61,473 nt of DNA from Halomonas sp. SpR1 (GCF_031010175.1 NZ_JAUAMB010000032.1:1-61473); one strand, 5' to 3'. Numbered from the stretch's first letter, positions 8,838-17,964 are shown. The notes: generated from the sequence alone by a model not told the origin. Translations and numbers: made by a program.

Positions 8838-10289
8838 TTACTTAATGCCCATGCACATATATTTAATTTCGAGATAATCCTCAATACCGTAATGAGATCC
8901 TTCCCGGCCAACGCCAGAGGCCTTGATGCCGCCAAAAGGAGCCACTTCAGTTGAGATAATACCCTCGTTAATTCCTACCATACCATATTCAAGTGCTTCC
9001 CCTACACGCCAGCAACGGCCGATATTTTGCGTATAAACATAGGCGGCGAGGCCGAAGGGGGTGTCGTTGGCCATGGCAATCGCTTCTTCTTCTGTGCTAA
9101 AGCGAAACAGCGGCGCCAGCGGGCCGAAGGTCTCTTCGTTGGCGACGTCCATAGCAGGTGTGGCGTCGCCCAATACCGTGGGTTCGAAGAAATTACCGCC
9201 CAGTGCGTGGGAGTGCCCGCCGCACAATACTTTAGCGCCCTGACTTAGCGCATTTTCAATATGGCTTTTCACTTTATCGACCGCTTTTAGATTAATAAGC
9301 GGGCCTTGCTGGGCGCCTTCGTCCTCGGCCGACGCTACTTTCAGTTTGCTGACGGCGGTGACCAACTTCTCGCTAAAGGCATCATAGACAGCATCATGGA
9401 TCAGAAAGCGGTTTGTGCACACGCAGGTTTGCCCGCTGTTGCGGAATTTGGATGCCAGGGCACCTTCGACAGCGTCATCCAGGTTGGCGTCGTCAAAGAC
9501 AATAAAGGGTGCATTGCCCCCCAGTTCCATGCTGACCTTTTTAATCGTACCGGCGCACTCTTCCATTAGCTGCCGGCCGATCTCCGTGGAGCCGGTAAAC
9601 GACAATTTGCGCACGCTTTCATGTTGAGTGAGTTCGCTACCGATGGCACTTGCACGTCCGGTAACCACATTAAACACACCCGCGGGGATACCTGCCCGCT
9701 CGCCCAGTTCGACCAAGGCGAGCGCCGAGAGTGGTGTTTCGGAAGCGGGTTTGAGTACCATAGTACAACCGGCTGCCAGGGCTGGGCCTGCTTTGCGGGT
9801 AATCATTGCCACCGGGAAATTCCACGGCGTAATGGCGGCAACTACCCCCACCGGCTGTTTGATGACGACGAGGCGACGACCCGGTTTATCGTTGGGGATG
9901 ACATCGCCATAAACCCGTTTGCCTTCTTCGGCAAACCACTCGATAAAGCTGGCGCCGTAGTCGATCTCGCCACGGCTTTCGGCAAGCGGCTTGCCTTGTT
10001 CCCAGCTCAACAGGCGGGCCAAGTCTTCTTTATGTTCATGCATCAAGGTAAACCATTGGCGCAGAATAGCGGCACGCTCCTTCGCCGTTTTATCGCGCCA
10101 GGCAGGCAGCGCGGCTTCGGCGGCTTCAATCGCCCGGCGTGTTTCTGCGGCGCCTAACCGGGCAACATCGGTAATAGGTGTGTTGTCAGCGGGGCTGGTG
10201 ACGCTGAAGGTATCGCCACTATCGGCGCTGACCCACTGGCCATTGATAAAAGCGTGTTGGCGCAGCAGGCGTGAGTCGTGCAGTTTCAT
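8838..10289 (-). CDS. gabD: NAD(P)-dependent succinate-semialdehyde dehydrogenase
   Basis: A 483-residue aldehyde dehydrogenase. It has the NAD-binding and tetrahedral-intermediate segment ITPWNFPVAMITRKAGPALAAGC, the catalytic Glu in MELGGNAPFIV and the catalytic Cys in FRNSGQTCVCTNRF, as in GabD. In this cluster it oxidises the succinic semialdehyde released by HpaI to succinate, completing the pathway into the TCA cycle. It lies 55 bp downstream of hpaI. A general GabD is usual elsewhere in these genomes, so this copy is probably pathway-specific. Confidence 0.9.
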   Translation of the reverse strand: MKLHDSRLLRQHAFINGQWVSADSGDTFSVTSPADNTPITDVARLGAAETRRAIEAAEAALPAWRDKTAKERAAILRQWFTLMHEHKEDLARLLSWEQGKPLAESRGEIDYGASFIEWFAEEGKRVYGDVIPNDKPGRRLVVIKQPVGVVAAITPWNFPVAMITRKAGPALAAGCTMVLKPASETPLSALALVELGERAGIPAGVFNVVTGRASAIGSELTQHESVRKLSFTGSTEIGRQLMEECAGTIKKVSMELGGNAPFIVFDDANLDDAVEGALASKFRNSGQTCVCTNRFLIHDAVYDAFSEKLVTAVSKLKVASAEDEGAQQGPLINLKAVDKVKSHIENALSQGAKVLCGGHSHALGGNFFEPTVLGDATPAMDVANEETFGPLAPLFRFSTEEEAIAMANDTPFGLAAYVYTQNIGRCWRVGEALEYGMVGINEGIISTEVAPFGGIKASGVGREGSHYGIEDYLEIKYMCMGIK

Positions 10290-10344
10290 GAATGATTCCT
10301 GACGTTAAATAGGCAGTGAGTTAAAAAAACGGTGATTGACGGAG

Positions 10345-11157
10345 TTAGTAAACCGACGGCGAAGCCGCCGCTTTGGGTGAGTTGTCCCCGTTGTCTTTAA
10401 AAGTGCTGGCCAACGCTTTCAGTGAATTCATTAATACGCTGGTATCGACGCCGACGGCGACAAAGGTGCAGCCTAAGGCTAGATAGCGCTCCGCAAGCTG
10501 GCGGTCTGCCGATAGAATGCCGGCCGCTTTGCCTGCCCGTTGAATCCGTTGGATAGCGTCTTCGATCGCGTTCTGCACCGCTTCGTGACCTGGGTTGCCG
10601 CGGTGCCCCAGCGATGCGCTGAGGTCGGCGGGGCCGAGGAACACCCCATCCACCCCTTCGACGGCGGCAATTTCATCAAGGTGCTTGAGGCCTTCCTGGG
10701 TTTCGATCTGGACTAACAGGCAGATTTCGTTGTCCGCTTTATCCAGGTAGCCGGGGATGCTGTTCCAACGCGAAGCGCGTGCCAGTGCACTGCCGACGCC
10801 GCGAATGCCTTCTGGCGGATAGCGAGTGGCACGCACCAGCTCGCGGGCCTGTTCGGCGCTATCGACCATGGGGATCAATAGTGTCTGGACGCCGATATCC
10901 AGATACTGCTTGATCAGCGCGGTGTCGCCGACCGGCGGACGCACGATGGGGTGAGCTTGGTAAGACGCGACGGCCTGCAGCTGTGCCAGTATTGCGCGCA
11001 GGTCGTTGGGGGCATGCTCGCCGTCGATTAATAGCCAGTCGAAGCCCGCATTGGCAGAGAGCTCCGCACAGTATCCATTGGCTAGCCCCAGCCATAGACC
11101 AATTTGCGGCTCATTATTGGCTAACGCCTGCTTGAACGTATTGGTAGGTATCTCCAT
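10345..11157 (-). CDS. hpaI: 4-hydroxy-2-oxoheptanedioate aldolase HpaI
   Basis: A 270-residue class II pyruvate aldolase of the HpcH/HpaI family. The metal- and pyruvate-binding signatures are visible: WLLIDGEHAPND, LVQIETQEGL and VFLGPADLSASLGHRGNPGH. It splits 4-hydroxy-2-oxoheptane-1,7-dioate into pyruvate and succinic semialdehyde, the substrate of the downstream gabD. It is co-transcribed with the interrupted LigB-type hpaD upstream; a polar effect of that nonsense codon is possible. Confidence 0.92.
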   Translation of the reverse strand: MEIPTNTFKQALANNEPQIGLWLGLANGYCAELSANAGFDWLLIDGEHAPNDLRAILAQLQAVASYQAHPIVRPPVGDTALIKQYLDIGVQTLLIPMVDSAEQARELVRATRYPPEGIRGVGSALARASRWNSIPGYLDKADNEICLLVQIETQEGLKHLDEIAAVEGVDGVFLGPADLSASLGHRGNPGHEAVQNAIEDAIQRIQRAGKAAGILSADRQLAERYLALGCTFVAVGVDTSVLMNSLKALASTFKDNGDNSPKAAASPSVY

Positions 11158-11239
11158 GCCATATCTCCTGCTTGTGTAATGAGTGGCTCTCGTTACCGCC
11201 CCGGGCGCCGAATCAGCCAGACGGTTACCTCAAGACTGC

Positions 11240-12094
11240 CTAAAGGGGAAAGATCGCGTTGATTTGGCCGGTGCCAGAACTGCCAAAAGGCTCAGTGAGT
11301 ATTTCGGCAGGCGTGTCGTACTCTTCGCCTAATACGCCAAGCAGCATGGCGGTATCATGCATACCGCCTTCGCCGTAGCAGTGCTGGGCATATTCCGGCA
11401 GCATGGTGCGGAATTCTTTGAAGTGCCCCTGCCGCCACATCTCAACCACACGTATATCAATCTGGCGGTCAAATTCACGCGTCCAGCGGTGCATGTTTTC
11501 CATTGCATCGCTGTTATCACTAAAGCGGTGAGAAAGAGACCCTGAGGCCAACACCATGACGTTGTGATGGCTGGCCTTGATGGCGCGGCGTATGGCTTCG
11601 CCAAATTTGATGCTTTCATTCAGGTCGTGCCAGGCATCCCAGGCCGCAATCGACACCACTTTGAGCGCCTGCTCCTCAGGGACTCCCATGTGCATATAGC
11701 GCATAGGTACCAGGGTGCCGTACTCAAGCTACAGGCTTTTGATATTGTGTGCCATGGTGCGAATGTCTGAACGGTTCGCTTCCGTGGCGATCAGCTCGCC
11801 GAGGTCGGGGCAGCCTGCGTAGTTGTAGGCCATGTCTTGAATAAAGTGGGGCAATTCGTTGCTGGTATAGATACCTTCAAAGTGATTGCTGCAGTTAATG
11901 TGATACCCACTGTTGACCAGCCAGTGGGTATCGAACACCAGCGCAACATCTGCGCCTAATTCGCGGGCGCGACGGCCGATCTCCTTGTGCCCGGCAATGG
12001 CCTCAGCCCGGCAGCCGTGGTGTTTGCCAGGCTGTTCGGATAGGTACATCGAAGGGACATGGGTCACCTTGGCGGCTAAAACAATTTCGCCCAT
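11240..12094 (-). pseudogene. hpaD: 3,4-dihydroxyphenylacetate 2,3-dioxygenase (LigB type) with internal amber codon
   Basis: Full-length (285 codons) match to the HpaD/HpcB extradiol dioxygenase of the LigB fold: start VLAAKVTHVPSMYLSEQPG, FDTHWLVNSGYHINCSNHFEG, LASGSLSHRF and FGSSGTGQINAIFPL. Codon 122 is TAG (11729-11731) within NIKSL-stop-LEYGTLVP, where E. coli HpaD has Lys (AAG-to-TAG would be one change). The frame is otherwise intact on both sides, so decay is recent, or the amber codon is suppressed, or it is a base-call error. An unrelated VOC-type enzyme for the same reaction is intact at 14907-15887. This is the first gene of the hpaD-hpaI-gabD-hpaR operon, divergent from hpaA. 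Confidence 0.9.
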
Positions 12095-12185
12095 TTTATT
12101 CCTCTCAGTGCGGCGTGGTGCTTGAAATACGAGCGGCTATCTCCGGTGGGTGGCTTGTGGCCATGGAGAGTAGCTTCGTTAGTTT

Positions 12186-12199
12186 GTTAATATATGAAC
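12186..12199. promoter_or_regulatory. 14-bp AT-rich palindrome between hpaD and hpaA
   Basis: GTTAATATATGAAC lies in the 145-bp divergent region of hpaD and hpaA. It matches the repeated consensus RTTAATATWTTAAC seen before other catabolic operons in the window with one deviation. It is a candidate HpaR operator. Confidence 0.45.
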
Positions 12200-12239
12200 A
12201 GCGTTTAGGGTTAAGACGCGCCCACCCAGGAGCAGACAC

Positions 12240-13139
12240 ATGGCGTTGACCCCCATTCCCAATATCACGATCGGTCAGGAGTACGATCAGCGGTATGCTG
12301 ACGCGGCGGTGCATTATGATGCCCTCAGGCCGATGGCGGACTTCTTCGGGCGCAACATGCCGGTTCATCACCATGACCGTTTTTTTCAGGTGCACTACAT
12401 CAACAGTGGCATGGTCAGGGTTTACCTGGATAATCGGCAGTATCATCAGCAAGGGCCGATGTTCTTTTTGACGCCACCCGGGATCCCCCATTCGTTTACC
12501 ACTGAAGAGGGCAGCGATGGTCATGTGCTGACGGTGCGCCAGCAATTGGTATGGTCGCTGCTTGATGAGTGCCCTGACCTTGGCAGTATTGGTCAGATTA
12601 CGCCCGTTTGCGTTGCCACCGGCCACGTCAGCTCGGCGGCCCGCCATGAAGTTGCCCGCATTGAGCGGCTTTTTGATGAGCTGGGGGCGGAGTTTGCTGC
12701 CGATCGTAAAGGGCGTGACGTGGCGCTGACGACCCTGACGCGGTTGCTGTTTATCAGCCTGTTTCGGCTTTCGGCCAATTCCCTCAAGGCGCAGCATGCA
12801 CGGCATGACGAACTGATGCTGTTTCACCGCTTCAATCTGGAAATCGAAGCCCACTTCAAAGCGCACTGGACGCTGTCGGCGTACGCCTCGGCCCTTAACG
12901 TGACCGAGGCGCGGCTCAATAGCGTGTGCCGTCGTATCGCTGGTGTGCCCAGTAAGCGACTGGTGCATGAGCGGCTGATGCAGGAAGCTCGCCGGATGCT
13001 GACCTTTACCGGTATGACCGTCAACGAGATTGGCTACCAGTTGGGCTTCCAGGATCCTGCCTACTTTTGTCGCTTCTTTGCTCGCCATGCCGATACCACT
13101 CCCTCAAATTACCGCCACCATCAGCTGAGCCAGTCGTGA
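12240..13139 (+). CDS. hpaA: HpaA, AraC-family activator of 4-hydroxyphenylacetate catabolism
   Basis: A 299-residue regulator with an N-terminal cupin-like sensor (MPVHHHDRFFQVHYINSGMVRVYL, FFLTPPGIPHSF) and a C-terminal AraC/XylS double helix-turn-helix (YASALNVTEARLNSVCRR, NEIGYQLGFQDPAYFCRFFARHADTTPSNYR). This layout and the N-terminus match HpaA, which activates the upper (hydroxylase) operon in response to 4-hydroxyphenylacetate. AGGAG precedes ATG 12240. It is divergent from the LigB-type hpaD and convergent with hpaH. A long open frame on the opposite strand is only its shadow. Confidence 0.88.
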   Translation: MALTPIPNITIGQEYDQRYADAAVHYDALRPMADFFGRNMPVHHHDRFFQVHYINSGMVRVYLDNRQYHQQGPMFFLTPPGIPHSFTTEEGSDGHVLTVRQQLVWSLLDECPDLGSIGQITPVCVATGHVSSAARHEVARIERLFDELGAEFAADRKGRDVALTTLTRLLFISLFRLSANSLKAQHARHDELMLFHRFNLEIEAHFKAHWTLSAYASALNVTEARLNSVCRRIAGVPSKRLVHERLMQEARRMLTFTGMTVNEIGYQLGFQDPAYFCRFFARHADTTPSNYRHHQLSQS

Positions 13140-13161
13140 GCAGGCGTTGACGGGGCATCCT

Positions 13162-13959
13162 TTAATCGAAACGCAGCTTCACCGTTCCAAAGGGGCCAAA
13201 GTCGGCGTCAATATCGCTGCCGGAAGGGCATTCCACCGGGCCGATAAAAGAGCCCGACAGCACCACTTGTCCTGCTTCAATACGTTGGCCATAAGTGGCC
13301 ATGCGGTGGGCCAGCCAGACTAACCCGGTTACCGGATCATCCAGCACGCCCGCTCCCAGGCCGGTGGCCACGACGTTGCCATCTTTCTTGACGATGGCAC
13401 CCACCCAGCGCAGGTCAAAAGCCGTCGGCGAGTGACGTTCGTTGCCAAGCACAATGCCCGCATTGGCCGCATTGTCGGATACCGTATCGACAATCAGGCG
13501 TGTCTGGCCGGTAGCAGCATCCTGACGAACGATGCGCGTATCCAGAATCTCCAGCGAGGGCACAACGTAATCCGTGGCCGCCAGCACGTCCTCTCGGGTT
13601 ACTTCACCTTCCAGGGGCGCTTTCATGACGAAGGCTATTTCAGCTTCAATGCGGGGTTGAATAAAGTGATCCTTGGCAATCACGGCCCCTGTCGAAAAGC
13701 GCATATAGTCATAAAGCACGCCGCTATCAGGTGTATCGATCCCCAGGGCGTCCTGCATTACCTTGGAAGTCAGGCCAATTTTCCAGCCAATGACGTCATG
13801 CTCGGTCTTTTTTTGCAACTGAGCCGCCTGGATGGCATAGGCATCATCCAGCGTCATGTCGGGATATTGGCGCGACAGTAGGCCGATCTGATCGCGGTTT
13901 TTTTCCGCTGCCAGAAGTGCTTCGGCGGCAGCGGATATCTGGGCGTCAGTTAATGGCAT
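13162..13959 (-). CDS. hpaH: 2-oxo-hept-4-ene-1,7-dioate hydratase HpaH
   Basis: A 265-residue enzyme of the HpcG/MhpD hydratase family with the FAH-like fold (HDVIGWKIGLTSKVMQDALGI, RIEAEIAFVMKAPL, GAGVLDDPVTGLVWLAHRM). It hydrates 2-oxohept-4-ene-1,7-dioate to give the HpaI substrate. ATG 13959 sits 9 bp after GGAGG and gives the normal E. coli-like length; the earlier ATG at 13968 abuts the GGAGG. Its start overlaps the hpaG stop by 14 bp, indicating translational coupling. Confidence 0.92.
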   Translation of the reverse strand: MPLTDAQISAAAEALLAAEKNRDQIGLLSRQYPDMTLDDAYAIQAAQLQKKTEHDVIGWKIGLTSKVMQDALGIDTPDSGVLYDYMRFSTGAVIAKDHFIQPRIEAEIAFVMKAPLEGEVTREDVLAATDYVVPSLEILDTRIVRQDAATGQTRLIVDTVSDNAANAGIVLGNERHSPTAFDLRWVGAIVKKDGNVVATGLGAGVLDDPVTGLVWLAHRMATYGQRIEAGQVVLSGSFIGPVECPSGSDIDADFGPFGTVKLRFD

Positions 13960-14836
13960 TTTTCTCATCCTCCACGCCGTTGACCAGTTTGCCGATGCCT
14001 TCCGCTTCGACCTCAATGACATCGCCAGGCTTCAGCCAGATAGGGGGCTCGAAGCGTGCACCGGCGCCGGTAGGCGTGCCGCAGACGATAACGTCGCCGG
14101 GCACCAGGGTGGTAAACGTGGAGACGTAGTTCACGATATAGCGAAAATCGAACATCATGCGCGAGGTGCGGTCGTTCTGGCGTACTTCGCCATTGACCCG
14201 GGTGGTCAGCTCGATATCATCTAACTGAGAGGCGTTATGGAACGGCACCAGCCATGGCCCGATAGCACCGGTGGCGTCAAAGTTCTTCCCCTGGGTAACA
14301 TTGAATTTGGCATGCCGTACCCAATCACGAATGGTGCCTTCGTTGCATAGGGTAAGCGCGGCAATATGCTCGTAAGCCTTCTCTTTTGAAATACGCCGGC
14401 CGCCCTTGCCGATAACGATGGTCACTTCACCTTCGTAGTCGAGCTGCTCGCTTTCGGGGGGGCGTACCAGGTTTTGGTGGTGGCCGACAAAACTGCGCGG
14501 GAAGCGAATGAACAAGGAGGGCTTGCTGGGGGCGGCCTGACCGTCTTTATACTCTTCATTACGTGATGGAAAATTAACGCCGACACAGATCAGTTTCTCA
14601 GGGTTGGCGATGGGAATCAGGTAAGTGACATCTTCTTCACGATAGCTTGGGCGGCGGCCTTCTGCGGCGTTCAACAGTTCGTCGATCGCGCCCGCTTCAA
14701 TGACTTCTTTTAGGCCTTTGAACCGATGACCAAACTCTGGCAGTAGATCAATGATCCCGTCAGCGGTAACAACGCCGTAACGATCCGCGCCATTAGCGTG
14801 AAAAGCGGCCAGCCGTGGGGGCAGGGGTGCACTCAT
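13946..14836 (-). CDS. hpaG: HpaG-like fumarylacetoacetate-hydrolase-family decarboxylase/isomerase
   Basis: A 296-residue protein with an N-terminal region of about 70 residues and one FAH domain (ICVGVNFPSRNEEY, LDYEGEVTIVIGKGGRRI, CGTPTGAGARFEPPIWLKPGD). In the pathway HpaG decarboxylates 5-oxopent-3-ene-1,2,5-tricarboxylate and isomerises the product. In E. coli HpaG is a two-domain fusion, in pseudomonads two genes; here only one FAH unit is present. Either it does both steps or the partner lies outside the window. ATG 14836 follows AGGAG by about 9 bp. Confidence 0.85.
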   Translation of the reverse strand: MSAPLPPRLAAFHANGADRYGVVTADGIIDLLPEFGHRFKGLKEVIEAGAIDELLNAAEGRRPSYREEDVTYLIPIANPEKLICVGVNFPSRNEEYKDGQAAPSKPSLFIRFPRSFVGHHQNLVRPPESEQLDYEGEVTIVIGKGGRRISKEKAYEHIAALTLCNEGTIRDWVRHAKFNVTQGKNFDATGAIGPWLVPFHNASQLDDIELTTRVNGEVRQNDRTSRMMFDFRYIVNYVSTFTTLVPGDVIVCGTPTGAGARFEPPIWLKPGDVIEVEAEGIGKLVNGVEDEKNAIN

Positions 14837-14906
14837 GACATATTCTCCTGAGCCCGGCTGAGCCGGGCCGTTTGCTGTGAAACCTGGAAGATGCAACCAG
14901 GCGCTG

Positions 14907-15887
14907 TTAAGGGGCGATGATCGGCGTGGCCTTTAGCTGAGACGCTTTGGTCTCGACACCCTTAAAGAGCGAGCCGTGCTCAAACCAGGAGCGCGGCGCT
15001 GGCGCCCCCCATAGCGTTTGCCGCTGGGGGTCTTTCAAGTCCCACTTGATCGGTTCGAGATCCGGGTCGACGGTCTGATAATCAGAGCAGTAAATTTCGA
15101 TGCGGTGGCCATCTGGGTCGAGGATGTACAGGAAAAATGCATTGGAGATGCCGTGGCGACCGGGCCCACGTTCGATATTGCTGACGTAACCGGTGGTGGC
15201 CATCAGGTCGCACAAATCAATGATATTGAGTGGTGTGGGCACCCAGAATGCGGTGTGGTGCAGGCGCGGGCCTTCACCGTTGGTAAACGCGATATCGTGG
15301 ACACCGCCCTTACGATGCATCCAGGCGGCCCATAGCTTGCCGCTCTCTTCATCCTCGGTGTATTCAGTGACCCGGAATCCCATGCGGTTATAGAACGCCA
15401 CGGCGTCATCGACACTGGTAGAAAACAGATTAAAGTGGTCGATGCGTAGCGGTTTGACACCCCGGTAGAGAGCGTACTGTTGATGGATAGGCGCTAGCCG
15501 TTCCATCTGGTAATAAAACTCGATAGGGGTGTCAAAGCAGTCCACAGTGCGTAGTGTGCGACCTTGATAGGGGCGTTCTACCCACTCAACGGGTTTGCAC
15601 TGCTGTTCGAACCAGGCGTACGCCTTATCTAATTCGCTCTCATCAAAAACCTTGAAAGAGAGTGACTGAACGTTAGCTTCAGCGCTTTTTTCGAGCACCA
15701 TGCAGTGGTGGCCGCGCTCTTCCATGGCCCGTAGATAGATGCGCTGGTCGTCTTCGTCGGTGACCTGAAGGCCGAGCGTATCCACATAAAAGTGGCGGCT
15801 CTTGGCCAGATCGGTCACGCCGAATACAGCATGGCTTAAGCGTATAATGTTGAATTCAGGGTATAAGTTAGGGGCTGGTGTGGGCAT
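14907..15887 (-). CDS. 3,4-dihydroxyphenylacetate 2,3-dioxygenase, VOC (type I extradiol)
   Basis: A 326-residue vicinal-oxygen-chelate dioxygenase with two glyoxalase-like domains (about 14-130 and 145-270). Presumed metal ligands are His151 (RIDHFNLF), His210 or His211 (PRLHHTAFW) and Glu264 (GHRIEIYCSDY), with spacing like the Brevibacterium/Arthrobacter homoprotocatechuate 2,3-dioxygenases. Its C-terminal tail (DLEPIKWDLKDPQRQTLWG) also matches that group. It cleaves homoprotocatechuate to 5-carboxymethyl-2-hydroxymuconate semialdehyde, the HpaE substrate, and is probably the working ring-cleavage enzyme here. Start 15887 is set by GGAG 8 bp upstream. It is unrelated in fold to the interrupted HpaD at 11240. 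Confidence 0.9.
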   Translation of the reverse strand: MPTPAPNLYPEFNIIRLSHAVFGVTDLAKSRHFYVDTLGLQVTDEDDQRIYLRAMEERGHHCMVLEKSAEANVQSLSFKVFDESELDKAYAWFEQQCKPVEWVERPYQGRTLRTVDCFDTPIEFYYQMERLAPIHQQYALYRGVKPLRIDHFNLFSTSVDDAVAFYNRMGFRVTEYTEDEESGKLWAAWMHRKGGVHDIAFTNGEGPRLHHTAFWVPTPLNIIDLCDLMATTGYVSNIERGPGRHGISNAFFLYILDPDGHRIEIYCSDYQTVDPDLEPIKWDLKDPQRQTLWGAPAPRSWFEHGSLFKGVETKASQLKATPIIAP

Positions 15888-15950
15888 TGTGTTTCTCCAT
15901 ATACCATCTAAACAGGCGGTGTGAGCCAGAGGTGTCGTCTCGGGCATTGA

Positions 15951-17459
15951 TTAGCCGAGTTTCGGAACCTGATGCACCTTGCGCGGGAAGGATACGTTGA
16001 CGGTCTCCATATAAAAGTCGAAGGACCAGTCCCCGCCGTCCCTGCCAATGCCGGAGGACTTAACGCCACCAAAGGGCGCGGGTAAATGGCGCACATTCTC
16101 TGAGTTGACCCACATCATGCCGGCTTCAAGCTGATCGGTTAAACGTATGGCGCGGTTGAGGTCATTGGTCCACAGGTAGGCAGCCAGGCCGTACTCGGTA
16201 TCGTTGGCGATACGCAGAGCGTCGTCCTCGTCTGTGAACGGAATGGCGGTCAGCACCGGGCCAAAAATCTCTTCCTGGGCGATGGCCATATCATTGTTGG
16301 CCTGGGTAAATAGCGTTGGGCGCACGAAGCAGCCCTCTTCGCCGACCTTTTCGCCACCGGCCGCAATGGTGGCGCCTTGGGCGCGGGCCTTGTCAAAATA
16401 GGACAGCACTTTTTTCTCGTGCTCAGGGTGAATCAGCGGGCCGACGATGGTGTCTGGGTCAAGAGGGTGGCCGACCTTGACGTTGTTGGCGATGTCGGCA
16501 ACGCGGCGAGTGACCTCGGCGTAGATAGTGTCTTGCACCAACAGGCGTGAAGAGGACGTGCAGCGCTCACCGTTTAGCGAGTAGATCATGAAGGTGGCGG
16601 CTTCTATCGCACGCTCAATATCCGCGTCGTCAAAAATAATGACAGGATTTTTACCGCCGAGCTCGAAATGGAAGCGCTTCAGCGTGGGAGCTGCCTGGGC
16701 CATGATCATTTGCCCGGTGCGACTTTCACCCACAAAGGCCACTGCCTTGATGCCTTTGTGCTCTGTTAGCGCTTTACCCGCGTCCTCGCCGAAACCATTG
16801 ACCAGGTTGAGTACACCTTTCGGTAGCCCGGCTTCTTCTGCGATCTCAACCAGCAGCTTGGCTGTCATCGGCGAAAATTCGGCGGGTTTATGCACCACGG
16901 TGCAGCCGGACGCCAGGGCGGGCGCTATCTTCCAGGTGGAGAGCATAAACGGCGTGTTCCATGGCGTGATCACTCCCACCGGGCCAAGCGGGCGCTTGGA
17001 GGTTACATTCATTTGGGTGTCGTTACGCAGGGCCAGGCCATCCTCGGCCTCGGGGGCTTTGTCTGCGAAGTAGCGAAAATTAGCCGCACCACGAATAGCT
17101 GCCTTCGACATAAAACGCAGCGCTTGGCCGGTATCCATGCACTCCGTGAAGGCGATCTCTTCTGCACGGGCTTCAATGGCTTCGGCCACCTTGATCAGAA
17201 TAGCGCGGCGCTCTTTACCTGGCGTTTTACTCCAGGTTTTAAAGGCTTCCTGAGAGGCTTTGACGGCGCGGTCGATATCGTCGCTGCCACCACGGGCAAC
17301 GCTTGCTAAGGGCTTGAGGTCAACGGGAGAAATAGTGTCGAAGGTGGCTCCCGACAGTGCGGGTACCGACTCACCGTTGATGTGGTTGAGTACCCCTTGC
17401 TCTTTAAAGCGCTGCATATACTGCTGCGCCCGGGCGATGTTGTCTTGCAAAGTGCTCAT
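15951..17459 (-). CDS. hpaE: 5-carboxymethyl-2-hydroxymuconate semialdehyde dehydrogenase HpaE
   Basis: A 502-residue aldehyde dehydrogenase. It has the NAD-binding segment ITPWNTPFMLSTWKIAPALASGC, the general base in FELGGKNPVIIF and the catalytic Cys in NGERCTSSSRLLV, the last being typical of HpaE. It oxidises the ring-cleavage semialdehyde to 5-carboxymethyl-2-hydroxymuconate. ATG 17459 follows AGGAG with 8-bp spacing. It lies 14 bp after hpaF in the hpaF-hpaE-dioxygenase-hpaG-hpaH operon. Confidence 0.93.
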   Translation of the reverse strand: MSTLQDNIARAQQYMQRFKEQGVLNHINGESVPALSGATFDTISPVDLKPLASVARGGSDDIDRAVKASQEAFKTWSKTPGKERRAILIKVAEAIEARAEEIAFTECMDTGQALRFMSKAAIRGAANFRYFADKAPEAEDGLALRNDTQMNVTSKRPLGPVGVITPWNTPFMLSTWKIAPALASGCTVVHKPAEFSPMTAKLLVEIAEEAGLPKGVLNLVNGFGEDAGKALTEHKGIKAVAFVGESRTGQMIMAQAAPTLKRFHFELGGKNPVIIFDDADIERAIEAATFMIYSLNGERCTSSSRLLVQDTIYAEVTRRVADIANNVKVGHPLDPDTIVGPLIHPEHEKKVLSYFDKARAQGATIAAGGEKVGEEGCFVRPTLFTQANNDMAIAQEEIFGPVLTAIPFTDEDDALRIANDTEYGLAAYLWTNDLNRAIRLTDQLEAGMMWVNSENVRHLPAPFGGVKSSGIGRDGGDWSFDFYMETVNVSFPRKVHQVPKLG

Positions 17460-17473
17460 GGTGAAGGCTCCTG

Positions 17474-17857
17474 TTATGACGACAGTCGGGAGTGAATAGG
17501 CGTGTCTTTCCAACTCAAATCGGCGCTGATCTCGCGGATTTCCAGTGATAAGGCGAAGTGGGGCGTGGCGAGCGGTTGTGCCAGGGCTTGCTGAACGGCC
17601 GCAAACACCCGGTCGCCGGCAGCTTTAAGCGCGCTCCGTTCTCGGCCAGCCCCCACAGAAAGAGTCATGGCCATAAAATTGTTGTCGGGGTGGTCATCGG
17701 CAACGATGCAGTGGTCTGCGGCGAAGGCGCGTACCCGGATACCCGCGATAGGAAAAATACCGCTCTCTTTCATTGCCTTGTAGGCGGCCAGGCATACATC
17801 TTGTACGTTAACCAGTGTTGCCACCTCGGGCGAATACTCGATATGCAGGTGTGGCAC
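17474..17857 (-). CDS. hpaF: 5-carboxymethyl-2-hydroxymuconate isomerase HpaF
   Basis: A 127-residue tautomerase-superfamily protein beginning MPHLHIEYSPEV, so the mature N-terminus would be the catalytic proline. The middle (FPIAGIRVRAFAADH, FMAMTLSVGAGRE) matches HpcD/HpaF of E. coli (126 residues). It isomerises 5-carboxymethyl-2-hydroxymuconate before decarboxylation. It is the promoter-proximal gene of the minus-strand hpa operon; the region upstream holds two copies of the AT palindrome. Confidence 0.92.
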   Translation of the reverse strand: MPHLHIEYSPEVATLVNVQDVCLAAYKAMKESGIFPIAGIRVRAFAADHCIVADDHPDNNFMAMTLSVGAGRERSALKAAGDRVFAAVQQALAQPLATPHFALSLEIREISADLSWKDTPIHSRLSS

Positions 17858-17950
17858 GTTGTAACTCCTTAAAAATACTGGGCTATCTAGCGCATAGAAG
17901 CAGTCTGACCTGAGTAGCGCAGTGGTTTTTAAAATGGCGCGGTTACTTTC

Positions 17951-17964
17951 ATTAATGTATTAAC
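17951..17964. promoter_or_regulatory. Palindromic operator candidate before hpaF
   Basis: ATTAATGTATTAAC, with flanks extending the dyad (TTTC before, GAAA after). It lies 94 bp upstream of the hpaF start in the hpaF/hydroxylase divergent region and is one of the repeated RTTAATATWTTAAC elements. Confidence 0.55.

Noticed and set aside
9621..10157. Plus-strand open frame opposite gabD
   Set aside because: It lies entirely within a well-supported aldehyde dehydrogenase and has no recognisable motif.
12105..13088. Long minus-strand open frame (about 327 codons) opposite hpaA
   Set aside because: It mirrors hpaA, is rich in His, Arg and Gln without any recognisable domain, and has no ribosome site; it is a GC-driven shadow.
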